DNA of 33,429 bases from Rhizopus sp. PT2906 (taxonomy: Eukaryota; Mucoromycota; Mucoromycetes; Mucorales; Rhizopodaceae). Below are positions 1-9,976 of this stretch, in pieces. The notes beneath the pieces were generated by a model. It worked only from the letters and a program-made list of their open reading frames with translations, had not been told where the DNA came from and made no database searches. The translations under genes were made by a program, and so were the position numbers. The DNA lies in contig JAMYHX010000472.1 of assembly GCA_025529335.1 (NCBI GenBank), forward strand, positions 1 through 33,429, read 5' to 3'. Position 1 is the first letter of the stretch; every line of letters starts with the position of its first letter.

Positions 1-110
1 CTGCTACTCGCGATGCGGGCAGAAAACTACTACTATTGGACATTTTGAATAATACAGTAGTTTGCGTTTAAAAATCATATTTTTCCTAAAATTAAAATCA
101 AGAATTTCTT

Positions 111-527
111 TTGGCCAATCAAAATGTTTTTAACTCATTCAAAATCCTAGTGGGGTATTTCAATAATGCACACAAAAACCTTAATATAAATGATTCAATC
201 GTGGCTTCATCCTGGCTTCATCCTGACCTTTTTTTTTTTTTTTTAAATCTCAGTACGTCCTGGCTTCATACAGGCTTTTACAACCTTAGTTTATCCTTTA
301 CTTTTTGGTTGCCTTACCAACAAATTTTTTCATTTTACATTTCTGACAACAAGGATAATGTTCAAAAACATAGCAAAATTATAGATGATTTACAAAATGT
401 CGAAATTTGTTACGATGAGGATCCTAGAAGACCCTTTCTGTGTTCTTTGAAGTCATTACAACTTGCGCCATCGAGGTACCATCAATATCTGGCTGTACTT
501 GAGGAAAAAAGCAGTGGCAATCCATGA
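111..527 (+). pseudogene. Left-arm copy of an unknown mobile-element coding fragment
   Basis: This open frame of 138 codons lies in the left arm of the foldback element. It has no obvious start of its own and probably is a piece of a longer gene. It contains the stretch VGYFNNAHKNLNINDS followed by VASSWLHP, and later the stretch NVEICYDEDPRRP. Closely related stretches in the same order are encoded on the opposite strand in the right arm, so the frame is likely to have been real protein. A run of T residues gives a Phe-rich insert in the middle. I do not recognise the protein family. Confidence 0.45.
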
Positions 528-629
528 ATAAATCACTTTCATGAAAAGGGTTTATTTTATAAAAACATCTAAGTGATATTCTTTTGCTCAAACTATTTTT
601 TCTTCTTTTCACTTCACTGTTCAAGAGAC

Positions 630-944
630 CTAACTTGTCGTTGCAATTTCCTTTTCACTTTTGTATGTATGGATTTCAAAGGGATGCGAGTATATTATTT
701 TTGTACATTGTAGAGATGGTCTTTTGGGATCGTCGTAATAACAGATTTCGATATTTTCCACTATGATTTTAGAAAATTTCTCAGCATTAGACTTGGTGAA
801 TGGCACACAATAAAATATGCATAAGGCTTGTTCTCTAGTAACAACGACCATTTTGATATAAAAAAGGCCAGGATGAAGCCAGGATGAAGCCACGACTGAA
901 TCATTTATATTAAAGTTTTTGTGTGCGTTATTGAAATATCCCAC
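630..944 (-). pseudogene. Right-arm copy of the same unknown coding fragment
   Basis: This 104-codon frame on the minus strand begins MGYFNNAHKNFNINDS, continues VASSWLHP, and later reads NIEICYYDDPKRP. It is the mirrored partner of the plus-strand frame in the left arm. The two differ mostly by conservative residue changes (Leu/Phe, Ile/Val, Arg/Lys, Glu/Asp) and by a shorter spacer here. It lacks any catalytic motif I can name. It could be the C-terminal part of an element-borne protein captured twice in opposite orientations. Confidence 0.45.
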
Positions 945-1370
945 TAGGATTTTTTTTTTGAAAGATTTGTATTGGTATTTGCCTTCTCACTAGTGTATCT
1001 TACACTTGATCCCATTCACTCCTTCCAAAACATTTTTACCCTTGATCCCAAAAGGATTTTTTAGTCACCACTATCCTTCCTTTATGAGCTGCCTCGGGCG
1101 GGAAAGATATAATATTACGATCGTGCGCCCATTAGAGGTTTTAATTATTTATAAATAAAAATCCATTTAAACGTATTGGTCTTCAGAAATTTTGATAATT
1201 TGAAATAATCGCGAAAATCTTAGGAAAAATTTGATTTTTAAACGCAAACTACTGTAATAATAATAAAGAAAAGAAAAATTGAATCATTGTTGGATCAAAA
1301 ATTTCAATAAATGGTTGTGACTCTATCACACAGTTTAATGTGAACATTGTTTATTATTTAAATGATGTAA

Positions 1371-3010
1371 TTAACGCTGTCTTGATGATCTGTTACGTCT
1401 TGTGCCATTACGACTTGTTTTTTCTGATTCTGGTTCTTGATGTGGTTTAATCGATTTGGCTGGTGGTTCTTCTTGTACTAATTCAATTGATTTTCTTCTC
1501 TTTTGAGTAATCTTGGTTGTTGTCGTGATCACAGTTTGTTCTAAAGGTGGAGTAGGGAACAATAGATTGCCAAGTTCTTTTGTTATTTGATTATCCAATT
1601 GTCTTTCTTCTTTTTCAGTTATTTCTTCGTTTTCAATCATTGCTTCATTTTGATCTACAGTCAAGATATCTTCTTGCTGTTCTCCGGTATAAGGTACGCC
1701 TAACACTTGAATCTGTTGTATTCCACCATCAGGATGTAACGTAAGCTTGATATGAGACACTGGTAAGCCATAGTCAACTACATATGCAACACTGCTATTT
1801 GGTGCGCATGGTTCCTTGTCTACCAATTTAAACCATTCTGTATTTGGATCCCTATATGGGTCAATCTGTTTATGATTAATGTCAAAAGAAAAAAAAAACC
1901 ATGTACGCTTTGACTTACTTCATTGCTATTGCATCCTTCAATCGAAATATATTTAGGAATATTTCCTATGAATGATGTTGTATCTATAATAATGTCCTTG
2001 ATAACTCCCAATGTAGCCAATTGAATGACTACAAAGTCATTTCTTGGTTCATAACGAGATCGTGGGGTTAACCAACCATCGAGTCTAAATATGGTAAGTA
2101 ACACGATCACAAAACCTCTTCATGCAACTTACGGTGACAAGCCATTGTCCAGCAGAATATTGGGTTTATTAGCATGATCGACGTCTGTCCAACGCACGAT
2201 CTGTGCACCTAAATTGGCTGAAGCTAGATTGTATTCTTTCTTTAAGTTGGTCCAAATAGGAACGACGTGTCCATAACAACGGAAGCGGGCCTATAATTTG
2301 CATTATGTAAATCATCGTGATGTCATTTTTTTTTTGATAATTACAATGCCACCACCAGGAGCAGTTGTCAGCTTGATACGAGAATAGATGTGCTGATCAT
2401 GTTGTATCTTGAAGAAGTTATGTGCATTCATATCAATAGGTACATTAGGAAGTAAAGTGATCCACTAATTCTGGTTGTTAACACCTTGAATTTGACAGGT
2501 ATATGCATATCTTTTTTTTTGGTTACCTTTTCACCGTGATTTTTATTTTCAACATATCCTTCGACAAGAACATTTGTAGGCGCTGCATCCATAAATCCAG
2601 TTGTGTCAATATCAAACCCTGATATTGTTCCAGTACATCCCAATTTAATAATCACACTATTTAAAACGTTATTATCAAGCATACATATATATATATCAAG
2701 AGAGTTCTTACTGTGCAGTGTTCAAGTGTCTTTGTACTTGCCACCCGTCCTTGGTACCCTCTAGCATGATGTGTGTTTATATTTATTTACATGATAATCA
2801 TACACACTAACCTTGATAAAGGCAATGATTTACATCTACGCTTTCTTGTTTCAAGAGATTCTCTGCTTTTCCGTAATACTCATCCGAAACGAACTCAATA
2901 CTCGAGTTTCTTAGCAGGGAGCTTAATTCTGCGTATTCCTCCAGTACTGTTTCGTTAACGTCATTTGCATCAAGTTTGATGAATTGTGTCTTTGATAATG
3001 CGTTTCCCAT
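1371..3010 (-). CDS. DAL2: Allantoicase (allantoate amidinohydrolase)
   Basis: Allantoicase hydrolyses allantoate to ureidoglycolate and urea in purine breakdown, letting fungi use purines as nitrogen source. Seven exons can be joined: 3010-2812, 2760-2712, 2656-2527, 2464-2345, 2290-2133, 2084-1919 and 1865-1371, giving 438 residues. The start MGNALSKTQF is chosen because the family motif SIEFVSDEYYGKAENLL follows soon after; an in-frame ATG at 3061 is possible. Two allantoicase repeats are visible, each with a DGW motif, a VIIKLG/VVIQLA strand, a (D)IDTT strand and a GGGI or DGGI turn; the first spans roughly residues 25-190 and the second 200-335. Typical allantoicases have about 340 residues; here about 100 more follow, acidic and then basic (KRRKS, RRNRSSRQR). 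The extension is odd; the family call is firm. Confidence 0.9.
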
Positions 3011-3161
3011 TGTATGTTGTTTTACAAGAGAAAAAAAGAAAATTCTCGGAAAATACACCATGATGCATTAAAGTACAGTTAATCTAAAGTGAGACAAGCT
3101 GAAAATAAAAATTAGGCCAATCAAAATCAAGTAAAGACAATAAAAGGTTTAGACATACACC

Positions 3162-3597
3162 TTGTCCGATTTTGAGTTGGGTGTCGTTGTGTGCGAAAAA
3201 AGGCTGATCCATTCACTTCACGCTCTAGACGTGACCAAGAATAATTGCATCAAGAAAACCCACAGTGCTCGAGGCAAAGTGTCCATTAAGATTATGCTCT
3301 ACATGTCTAAATTGCCGCTCATATCGGAACGAGTTAGTATACTACAGGCACAATCCCTCTTTCGTTCCTTATATTTGCCAGAAGATGCACTGCTTACTTG
3401 TACGTTGCCTTATATCCACAATAACAGAGGTAACCAGTGGCACGCTCCCTCTCGTACATCGCTTTGGAAAACAGTGCTGTCTACTACTAAGGAACCCGAT
3501 ATTCGTTCACTCAACGCTGCTAAACAACGCTTTCTGCAACAAAATCTAGAGATCCGTCAGCGATATCAAAACTCCAAGCTGATTTCTAACTGCCGTC

Positions 3598-3632
<35 letters not shown>

Positions 3633-4107
3633 ATCCTATTCTTTGATTACGAATGTCTTGTCTTGAGCGAATCCTCTATATTCGTTGGCGCCTTGGCTGG
3701 TTGACTGGCAGTAAACCAAAATGTTGCCCTAGGCATCCTAATCAACTACTCACGACGGCCTATTCCATTCACTATCTACATATGCATGCTCGCCTCCAAA
3801 TATCACACACTGTTACTGGCCCCTTGTCCTTCCTTCTAAACCTGTTCCCGACTCACGAACTTCGTTCCTTCTCTCGTTCTTCTTCTTGGTTTCTCTCGTT
3901 GACCCCTTATATGTACCATCCCTTATGAGCTTGATCGTCTCTGCCACGGACAAGGTGTGCCGCCTCCACCATTTCCACCTCCTCCTCTCTCCTCTCAACA
4001 TCTGTCGACCTAATCCTTTTTCCTGTCCCTTTTTACTCTAGCTCCTCCGCTTCTTCCCTTTCTTTTCCCCTCTTTGATCTCAATAGAGTTTTTAGATTCT
4101 ATGTATA
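3162..4107 (+). pseudogene. 3' end of a non-LTR (LINE) retrotransposon, broken
   Basis: The translation matches the region after the reverse-transcriptase domain in LINE ORF2 proteins that I associate with mucoralean genomes. It has a stretch around SLHALDVTKNNCIKKTH, then LQAQSLFRSLYLPEDALL, then IRWRLGWLTG followed by CCPRHPNQLLTTAYSIHYL, and a proline-rich tail ending near FDLNRVFRFYV with a stop at about 4107. The reading frame changes at least twice: at a CT repeat (3601-3630), which replaces the expected coding sequence, and again in the tail after about 3900. No reverse-transcriptase core is present, so the copy is 5'-truncated, as is common for LINEs. The Tc1 remnant starts immediately downstream. 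Family assignment is from memory of similar proteins. Confidence 0.6.
3601..3630. repeat. (CT)15 microsatellite
   Basis: Fifteen uninterrupted CT units. It sits inside the LINE remnant exactly where the reading frame breaks. Confidence 0.95.
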
Positions 4108-4223
4108 GTGACCTCGAAAAAGTGTTTGCCGTTTTTTAAAAGTCAGTTTTTGAAAAAAGTACTCAATGAACAGGATGATATGTTTCTCTTTCGTTCATGT
4201 ATTTTTCTCTTATAAACACATAA

Positions 4224-5232
4224 ATGGCTTATTTAGCTTTGTCTCAAAAAGAAAGAACTGTTACCAGACGCTACGATGATATCTCAGTAGCACTAATTGC
4301 CATTGACGAAAACATTACAGAAAGAGCTGTACGTCGAGTTTACCAGCAATGCAAAAAACATGGAATGTAGAGACGAAATCTAAGTCTGGAAGACCGCCTA
4401 GCTTCAACGATAGGAAAAGAAGAGAGCTGGTAAGAGTAGTACGTGCAAACCGCCGTGCTACTTTTAAAGAAATCAGTCAAGAAATCAGCACCAAGGCTTG
4501 TGAGAACACCATTCGCAATGAGCTGAAAAAAATTGGCTATGCTTCTCGCGTAGCTGTCAAGAAGCCTTTCTTGAACGAAAAGCAACAAAAAACAAGTTAT
4601 ACTTTTGCAAAATATTATGCTCACTGGACAGTAGACGACTGGCGAAAGGTAATCTGGACAGACGAGTCAAGCTATGAAATCGGCAAGCTGTCGTCACAAT
4701 CCATAGTATGGCGCAAGACATTGGAAAAATACAACAAAGAATGACTGGAGCCAACCTTCAAAAGTGGCAGAACTTTTATCATGGTTTGGGGCGCCATAGC
4801 CGGTGGAAAGAAGTCAACACTTGTTTTTATGAAGAAAGGCATGAGGACAAGTGCCGACTTCATAAACCAGGTCTATGAACCAGTATTACTAGACTTTTAC
4901 AAAAGCCTAGATAGTCCTGTGCTCATGGAAGATGGCGCACCCATCCATAGTGCGAAAATTGCTGCCGAATGGAGGGAGGCAAAGGGCATAAACAAGATGT
5001 CTTGGCCAGCTCAGTCACCGAATTTAAATCTGATTGAAAATTTGTGGAGCATAATGAAGAAAAGAGGGTTAACACTTTATGCCCTTATGCCAAAAGCCCA
5101 CAAGCAATGGACTTAATTTTGGAAAGTTTTTGGAGGGAATTTACTCCAGAAACCATCAATAAGTTAATTGATTCTATGCAGAAGAGGGCCAAGGCTGTAA
5201 TCAAGGCACGTGGTGGACCCATCAAATACTAA
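4224..5232 (+). pseudogene. Tc1-family DD34E transposase, inactivated
   Basis: The translation is a Tc1-like transposase cut by three lesions. A frame from ATG 4224 (MAYLALSQKERTV) shows the N-terminal helix-turn-helix region and then shifts near 4365. The next frame carries SGRPPSF, the first catalytic Asp in IWTDESSYEI and a TGA stop at 4742-4744. The same frame resumes with MVWGAIAGGKKS, the second Asp in LMEDGAPIHSAK and the Glu in NLIENLW. Exactly 34 residues separate the second Asp from the Glu, the DD34E spacing of the Tc1 family. A final one-base shift near 5060 leads to the C-terminus and the stop at 5230-5232. Possible ends are TAGTGACCTCGAAA near 4106 and its loose inverse TTCGTCACCAT near 5300, but the match is poor. 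The catalytic triad survives, the frame does not. Confidence 0.85.
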
Positions 5233-5915
5233 GACAATAAAAATCCAAAAATTGCTTCACAACTCTCATTTTTTTTCGATATTCTAATTTAGTTGGCCTT
5301 TCGTCACCATTTGTGCTATCTTATAGCTTTAACAAAGCTACAAATGGGCCACTTTCTTTACTGTATAGTCTTTAATAACAACAACAAAAAAAACTGACTT
5401 CAACAGGTGTGTACTCGCCTTCATCATGAGCACTGTTGCATTTGGTTTTGTTATCGAATCAGACAAAGTATAAGTACGATGAGGTTGTATGTATCTTTAT
5501 TTGAAATAAAGTAAAGAGAAAAAAGAGATGTTGGCACAGTCTATAATTATATATCAAGAAGCTGAATTATTTAAACTGCATTGACCACATTTGATCAGGG
5601 TGTAACAGATCTTATAGTAACATTAGGTTTAATTCTAAATATTATATTTAAGCACTGAATAGTAGCGTGGATACTACAAACACTATTCATTACCAACAAC
5701 TGTTCCCTAAGTGTCATCTTAGAAATAGCACAAGAATCTCTAGAGTATAACAAAAAAATACGAGAGTGACAAAACACGGTTACTTGATAAACATTTGCCC
5801 TCTACTGACACTTATCTGGATTTACATAGGGCACAGGTTACATTAATTTCATCTAATTTCCAACATGAATCCTCGTCATCAGTAGTATGAAAGTCTGTTT
5901 GACTGCAATAATTGA
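5233..5915. other. Non-coding stretch with no recognised feature
   Basis: AT-rich sequence between the Tc1 remnant and a weak hypothetical gene. It may include the right end of the Tc1 element near 5300. No coherent coding frame, repeat or RNA gene was seen. Confidence 0.5.
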
Positions 5916-6017
5916 TCAATTAAACGCTTTGATACCTTGTCTTCCTTTATTTTTTGAAAGACTCCCCAAAGTACAAATTCCAGAATTGATAAGATCATCT
6001 ACATCTTCAGCTTTACG

Positions 6018-6048
<31 letters not shown>

Positions 6049-6510
6049 CTGGATTGGATAACTGTAGTCGAGATTTCTACTAAGTTACCATTTTTATTAA
6101 TAACAACGGTAGTTGGCTGGGCGATTATGAAGCCAGCGCCTTTGTTGATATTATTACGTATATTTGAGCGTACTTTATCCCTTTTTGGGGGGCGAAACTT
6201 TTTTAATTTTCTACCATATATAATCTGTGAGTTTGGCAAGCATAGTAATAATAAAATAATTTTTATATACCTTCCAGTTCTGCAACAATTTTCTTGCAGA
6301 AGTAATCATGTTTTCATTGTTCGTTGTCATGGTATCATTGAGATCATTTCTTAATATTTGAAGGTTATTATGCGATTGGTTGGAAGGATTGTTCCTTTCA
6401 TTGTTATTAACTTACTTTCTACCTCTCAGCACCATACTTTCTTCAGCAGACGAAGACAGTGGGTACAGATCTTGATCTTCGGAAGTGTTGCTATTATCTG
6501 TTTCTACATC
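5916..6510 (-). CDS. Hypothetical gene, three exons visible, 5' end unknown
   Basis: Three open segments can be joined with GT-AG introns and stay in phase: 6510-6416, 6349-6271 and 6224-5916. The first exon begins within DVETDNSNTSEDQD; I could not find a start codon that splices to it. The protein is polar, with basic patches (YGRKLKKFRPPKRDK) and a KRKAED sequence like a nuclear localisation signal. A TA microsatellite (6022-6048) is read in frame as alternating Ile and Tyr. No family is recognised. A plus-strand frame across the same bases (5887-6354) is less convincing because it has no splice structure and is hydrophobic through chance. The gene may be real, a decayed copy, or chance. 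Confidence 0.35.
6022..6048. repeat. (AT)n microsatellite
   Basis: Twenty-seven bases of alternating A and T, within the last exon of the hypothetical minus-strand gene. Confidence 0.95.
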
Positions 6511-7327
6511 TTTTTAAAAATGTAAGTTAGCTTTTCTTTACTAATTATATATTGCAGTTACCAACAGTTATTTTTTGAAAACATTTCTTGACAGATTATC
6601 AGTGAAAACTGCGTTTGAAGAAATTGATATAAAAATATTTTACATATATTATCCCCTCCTTAAACGCGATTAATGTACTTTTCCAGACTTCTAATTACTA
6701 TAAATAAAAAGAAACATAGAGGCATTAACGTAAAATTATAATGTGGATAAGCAAATAATAATAGAAAGAAACACAGGACGGATTACGCCGTTGTTTTATA
6801 TTTGCTTTAGTTTACTACAACAGCCATAAGACGTACTTGTCTTTCTCTGAATCATCACTTATTTTATCACATTCCTTTCTTTACGTGTCTTTTTCGATGT
6901 TTTTCGATTCAGTGGACTTAATCAAGTCCATATTCATATTGTGATGTGATGCTATGGTTATAATATTCTATATCGCCTTCGATGTAACACCAACAAGAAT
7001 TAAGCTAGATTTCTACGTCGACCTACTTGTATCGTTCATATCTAACTACTTTTAGTTATTTTTCAATTTTGTATTTTATACGATATGGCCCATTTGCTAA
7101 TTATTAAATAAACTTTATATGGGATCAAACATTTCTTTAGTAACACAAGGACTGCATTGTGGTTACACTACCCCTTTATTTTCCTTTCCTCCCGACACTA
7201 TCGGCATTGTCGTTATGTGTAGAGACAGCAGTAGTGGCTAAAGAATAAATAAAATTCAAAGGCAGATGAAAAGCAGAGAAAAGATATTTGATTTAGTGCC
7301 AACCTTTATTGACCAATAAAACAACAT
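6511..7327. other. Non-coding stretch
   Basis: AT-rich, no open frame of substance and no repeat structure noticed. A CCAAT motif lies at about 7312, shortly upstream of the hypothetical gene that starts at 7328. Confidence 0.45.
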
Positions 7328-7746
7328 ATGATTCAAGCAGCTTACATGAACGCCTTTGAACAAGGTAAAGGGAGCAAGAGCAACTACAGTCAATGTTCTT
7401 TATTCTTTATCATTAAGATGACTACAACTAATTATAGGCTTTTATCACCAGCCTCATGAAATATTGCTATCGTCAGGACAAATTAATGCGATAAAGAAGT
7501 TGTATGCCATTGCCTTTAAGCCTACTTTTAATTTTCATGTCTATCTAACTACTGATGTTCATCAAAGGAAGTTATTTCGCGTTATGAGTTTACTCAAGCA
7601 ATTGACGAGCGGTGAGTCAAGATCCGTTTTATCTATGCATAACTCCTAGATACATATCTTTTGATATCACAGCCATATCCAAACTGTTTCATAGTTTTAC
7701 AAAATACTTTCATTTACTTTCCCCTATCGTATTCTCTGACTCTTGA
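7328..7746 (+). CDS. Hypothetical small three-exon gene
   Basis: Exons 7328-7364, 7438-7611 and 7673-7746 join with canonical donors (GTAAAG, GTGAGT) and acceptors into 94 codons plus stop. The first exon reads MIQAAYMNAFEQ; the second contains PHEILLSSGQINAIKKLYAI and QRKLFRVMSLLKQL; the third ends VFSDS. The composition (helical, mixed charged and hydrophobic) looks like protein rather than noise, and the splice phases agree. If the third exon is ignored, the second reads on to a stop at 7649. I do not recognise the family and nothing nearby hints at a function. Confidence 0.4.
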
Positions 7747-8894
7747 CATGATTATTTTTTCTAATTTTGTTTAGTACTATTGACGCGTAATCTCCATCTA
7801 GAGATCCGTAGTGACAGTCAATATGGCTACTTGCAGACGAGGACCAGATGTTATAAGAGGTTTGTTGCCTTGTTTGCCGTCTCAATGAAGTGGGGTAATT
7901 GAGTACGGCTCTAATTCTCCCCTCCAAAAAAAGGCTGCGAATGCAGTTTTAAGTGAAGCAAATGAAAGCTTCGATCTAGTAGAAAGCGAGCGCCGCCACA
8001 GTGCAGCAGGGTATTACATAGCCATCAAAATTCTGCAATTAGATCGTTCATCGTTCCAGCCATAGTATTGAATGAGGTTTTCAAAGTACAACAGTCACCC
8101 ATAAGCACTCATAGATGACATCAAGCTTGGACAAAATGGCGGTGCCTTGTATTCCAACGATCCCTCTGTGCAGCGTACCCACTGGCTTCCAATGAATCAC
8201 TAGACACTGAGCCCTTACAAACGGACGATATATTCGTAACGGGTAACTCATGAGTCTTGGTGGTGGGAACAACAGACAACGATTCTAACCGAACTGTAGA
8301 CAATACAGCAGTACGAGGTTTGATCAATGTAGACTTCAGCTTAAAGTTTTGATAATCGCATTGAAGTCAGCGATACGAAACTCGTAGGAGGCAATTGCAT
8401 TTTGAAGACTGGACGTCTCAGCTCGTTGCTGAAGGACGGCTTCATTTAATTTTGCCATGACGTCTTATTTTTGGGTTAACATGCTCTGCTGTTGAGTAAC
8501 TGTTGCTTTAAGTCCTTTGGTCGTAGTTTCATTGTCAAGGCAAGCAGCTTCCATGGTAAGACGTATCTCTTGTAGTGCCGCTGCACTATGATGGGCTGAT
8601 TCTTGGTAAGCCTCTTGTAAATATTGTCGCATCTCTTGTACGCATTCTTTAAAGACAACATTCTGCTGCTCTTCGTAAGCTTTCATAAAATGAAGTTTCC
8701 GTTCCTCTTGCTCTTGATGCAACAGCTTGATAGCTGCTTGACGCTAGTGAATAAGTCCCTGACGAAGTGCTTGATAATCTTGCTTTAACTGTAAGCGATG
8801 ATCGATTTGGGAGTAGCGTTTAGTTGTTGTAACACCATATCTAACAACCAAGGGTTCGGTTCGTCAGAATTGAACGGTGCTCGGTTATTATTCA
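7728..8894 (-). pseudogene. Decayed coiled-coil (gag-like) element
   Basis: From ATG 8894 a frame starts MNNNRAPFNSDEPNPWLLDM and stops after about 36 codons; the adjacent frame continues with a long glutamine- and glutamate-rich coiled coil (KLLHQEQEERKLHFM, then EEQQNVVFKECVQEM) interrupted by a TAG near 8744 and a TAA at 8465. A further segment (8327-8121) reads STLIKPRTAVLSTVRL in another frame, and one more (7927-7724) follows. The order, an N-terminal Asn/Pro region followed by a coiled coil, resembles gag-type proteins of fungal LTR retrotransposons, but no zinc knuckle, protease or polymerase is present and no LTRs were found. It could instead be a dead host gene. Confidence 0.4.
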
Positions 8895-9976
8895 TGTTTT
8901 GACTCCATTCGAAGAGGCGCAATGGATATGTACAAAGATTGGGATGAACTTTACTTCTCCACCAATATAAGAGTCTTGCTTAAACTGGATAGAATGTAAT
9001 GAAACTGGGGTTTACTAATTGTTGCATGATAGGTATGTTTACATAAATGGAGTAATGACCACAATACTCTCACCCCTCTGTAGTACTTTTGTACAACAGC
9101 TTCCCTATTTCAGATAGTTGTGCAAATATCCTTTTTAGTAAAGTTTAACACAAATTATTATTGATGATTCACAGCAAATTCACTATATTTGATACCAAGA
9201 TGACTCACGACAGATAGCAATGAATGATTATAAATTACAATTGTAAGCTAATATAAATACTATCTCATATGAATATCAATAGAGATTACCTTTTATTCGT
9301 CTTAATCATCCTAGTTTTAACTTAATTCCTCACGTTAATCCTATTCTCCTTTCTGAATATAGCAGATCGTAAAAGGTATAGTCCATCAAAAGGAAGAACT
9401 GTGTTTGATCCAGAAATTGGATTACAAAACCATTGCCCCTTGAACGGAGCAAGAAAGATCTTTACCTGACGCCATACTCTCAGAAAGGTTGTATATGTTT
9501 TTTGATGTGTTAAGGTCTCTATTCCACATCATTTCACAGCCCTTAGCAGGTTAAGACACTGTAAATACCAAAAAATGCTTGAGTGAAGGACGTTTGGTTG
9601 CAGTCATTACATATCTAATGTAACAAGATGGCAAAAGTTAATCAACCCATTCGCTATTTCTGCCTGGGCTCTTTGGATACCTTGGTTATGATATACTATG
9701 ATAATACTTTAGGTGCTACATACTATCATTGGACACGTATATTATTATTGCCTTTTTATTATATCTGGTCAATGTAGTATGAAATCAATGAGTTGATACA
9801 ATTATAGTATTCCGAGATCAACTAGGAAGTCTCCCTAATATGGCATATACAAGCCCATTCCTCATTGATAAAGTACTCTTTTGAAATTATTCTGTCTACA
9901 ACGCGCTGAAAAAGACTAGTAGTGAAAAGAGAGAGAGAGAGAGAGAGTTGAAAAGTCTGTCAATTTATTTACAATA
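8895..9976. other. Non-coding stretch
   Basis: No gene is supported. A short open stretch at about 9355-9468 (plus) reads SKGRTVFDPEIGLQNHCPLN and looks protein-like but has no start, no partner exon and stops quickly. A GA microsatellite lies at 9929-9947, just downstream of the CPSF6-like gene's stop. Confidence 0.45.
9929..9947. repeat. (GA)n microsatellite
   Basis: About nine to ten GA units, 30 bases beyond the stop codon of the neighbouring minus-strand gene, so probably in its 3' untranslated region. Confidence 0.9.

Larger units (their letters stand above)
55..1254. mobile_element. Foldback element with Tc1/mariner-like ends
   Basis: Both ends carry the same inverted terminal sequence, starting CAGTAGTTTGCG. 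The first roughly 40 bases of the left end (from 55) match the reverse complement of the right end (to 1254) with only a few differences. The element is flanked on each side by a TA dinucleotide (53-54 and 1255-1256), the target duplication expected of the Tc1/mariner superfamily. Inside, a second block is also inverted: 143-233 mirrors 858-953, including a tandem GGCTTCATCCT motif. The right arm has about 250 extra bases (953-1200) with no counterpart on the left. No complete transposase is visible, so it is probably non-autonomous. The ends and flanking TA are seen directly; the superfamily assignment is inferred. Confidence 0.7.

Noticed and set aside
5887..6354. Plus-strand frame of 155 codons
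   Set aside because: It runs antisense to a spliced minus-strand reading with consistent phases, and its hydrophobic composition follows from AT-rich sequence.
9355..9468. Short protein-like plus-strand stretch (TVFDPEIGLQNHCPLN)
   Set aside because: No start codon, no joinable exon, and too short to support a gene.
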